From NCBI GenBank assembly GCA_019412865.1, contig DXOJ01000795.1, forward strand, positions 1-6,678: DNA of 6,678 nt, given 5' to 3'. This document shows, in pieces, positions 6,645 through 6,678 of this stretch (position 1 is the first letter of the stretch; every line of letters begins with the position of its first letter). The position numbers and the translations under genes are program-made. This DNA is from Bacteroides sp. Its GTDB lineage: Bacteria; Bacteroidota; Bacteroidia; Bacteroidales; Bacteroidaceae. Under the pieces are notes generated by a model that worked only from the letters and a program-made list of their open reading frames with translations, was not told the DNA's origin and made no database searches.

Positions 6645-6678
6645 AGTAATTATTATGGAAAACGAAGTTGAATGTCTG

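Noticed and set aside
1..6678. CRISPR array, transposon ends, tRNA or other mobile-element signs.
   Set aside because: No regularly spaced long repeats, no transposase or integrase frame, and no tRNA-like sequence noticed; the window reads as ordinary chromosomal backbone with a regulatory operon.

Overview
The window looks like chromosomal DNA from a Bacteroides-type gut bacterium (Bacteroidota). It is AT-rich, start codons lack clear Shine-Dalgarno sequences, intergenic regions carry matches to the Bacteroides -7 promoter element TAnnTTTG, and the protein families (a DUF4846-like secreted protein, a DUF6268-like outer-membrane barrel, LytS-type kinases with a LytTR regulator) are typical of that group. 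The genus is an inference; no rRNA or other marker gene is present.

All six genes lie on the minus strand, so the window reads right to left. From the right: (1) 6609-5806, a secreted DUF4846-like protein with features of an NlpC/P60 or CHAP-like cysteine hydrolase; (2) 5677-4175, a type I glutamine synthetase-family enzyme with its own promoter and a strong intrinsic terminator (4156-4114); (3) an operon of four genes: 3976-3083 outer-membrane beta-barrel protein, 3059-2025 a degenerate LytS-type kinase, 2028-967 an intact LytS-type kinase, 970-248 a LytTR response regulator. Positions 1-247 are AT-rich downstream DNA in which I can support no gene.

The four-gene operon is the interesting part. 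The two kinase genes look like an old tandem duplication, but the first has lost the phospho-acceptor histidine (Glu in its place), the N-box Asn, the ENS-like motif and the glycine loop, while the reading frame and fold-type sequence are intact. It overlaps the active kinase by ATGA, and the active kinase overlaps the response regulator by ATGA. This suggests a co-translated pseudokinase-kinase-regulator complex. Upstream of the barrel gene lies a direct-repeat array (GTAGACCAA twice, exactly 21 bp apart, with a weaker third copy another 21 bp on), placed just upstream of a -7 element that has no clear -33 element. This is the geometry of a LytTR-family activator site, so the simplest model is a self-regulated envelope module in which the regulator drives the barrel protein and its own signalling genes. 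The direct binding is inference.

Two start sites differ from the longest reading frames for clear reasons: the barrel gene starts at its signal peptide (3976) because the longer frame begins inside the glutamine synthetase terminator, and the secreted DUF4846-like protein starts at 6609 for a similar reason (the longer frame begins within the -7 element).
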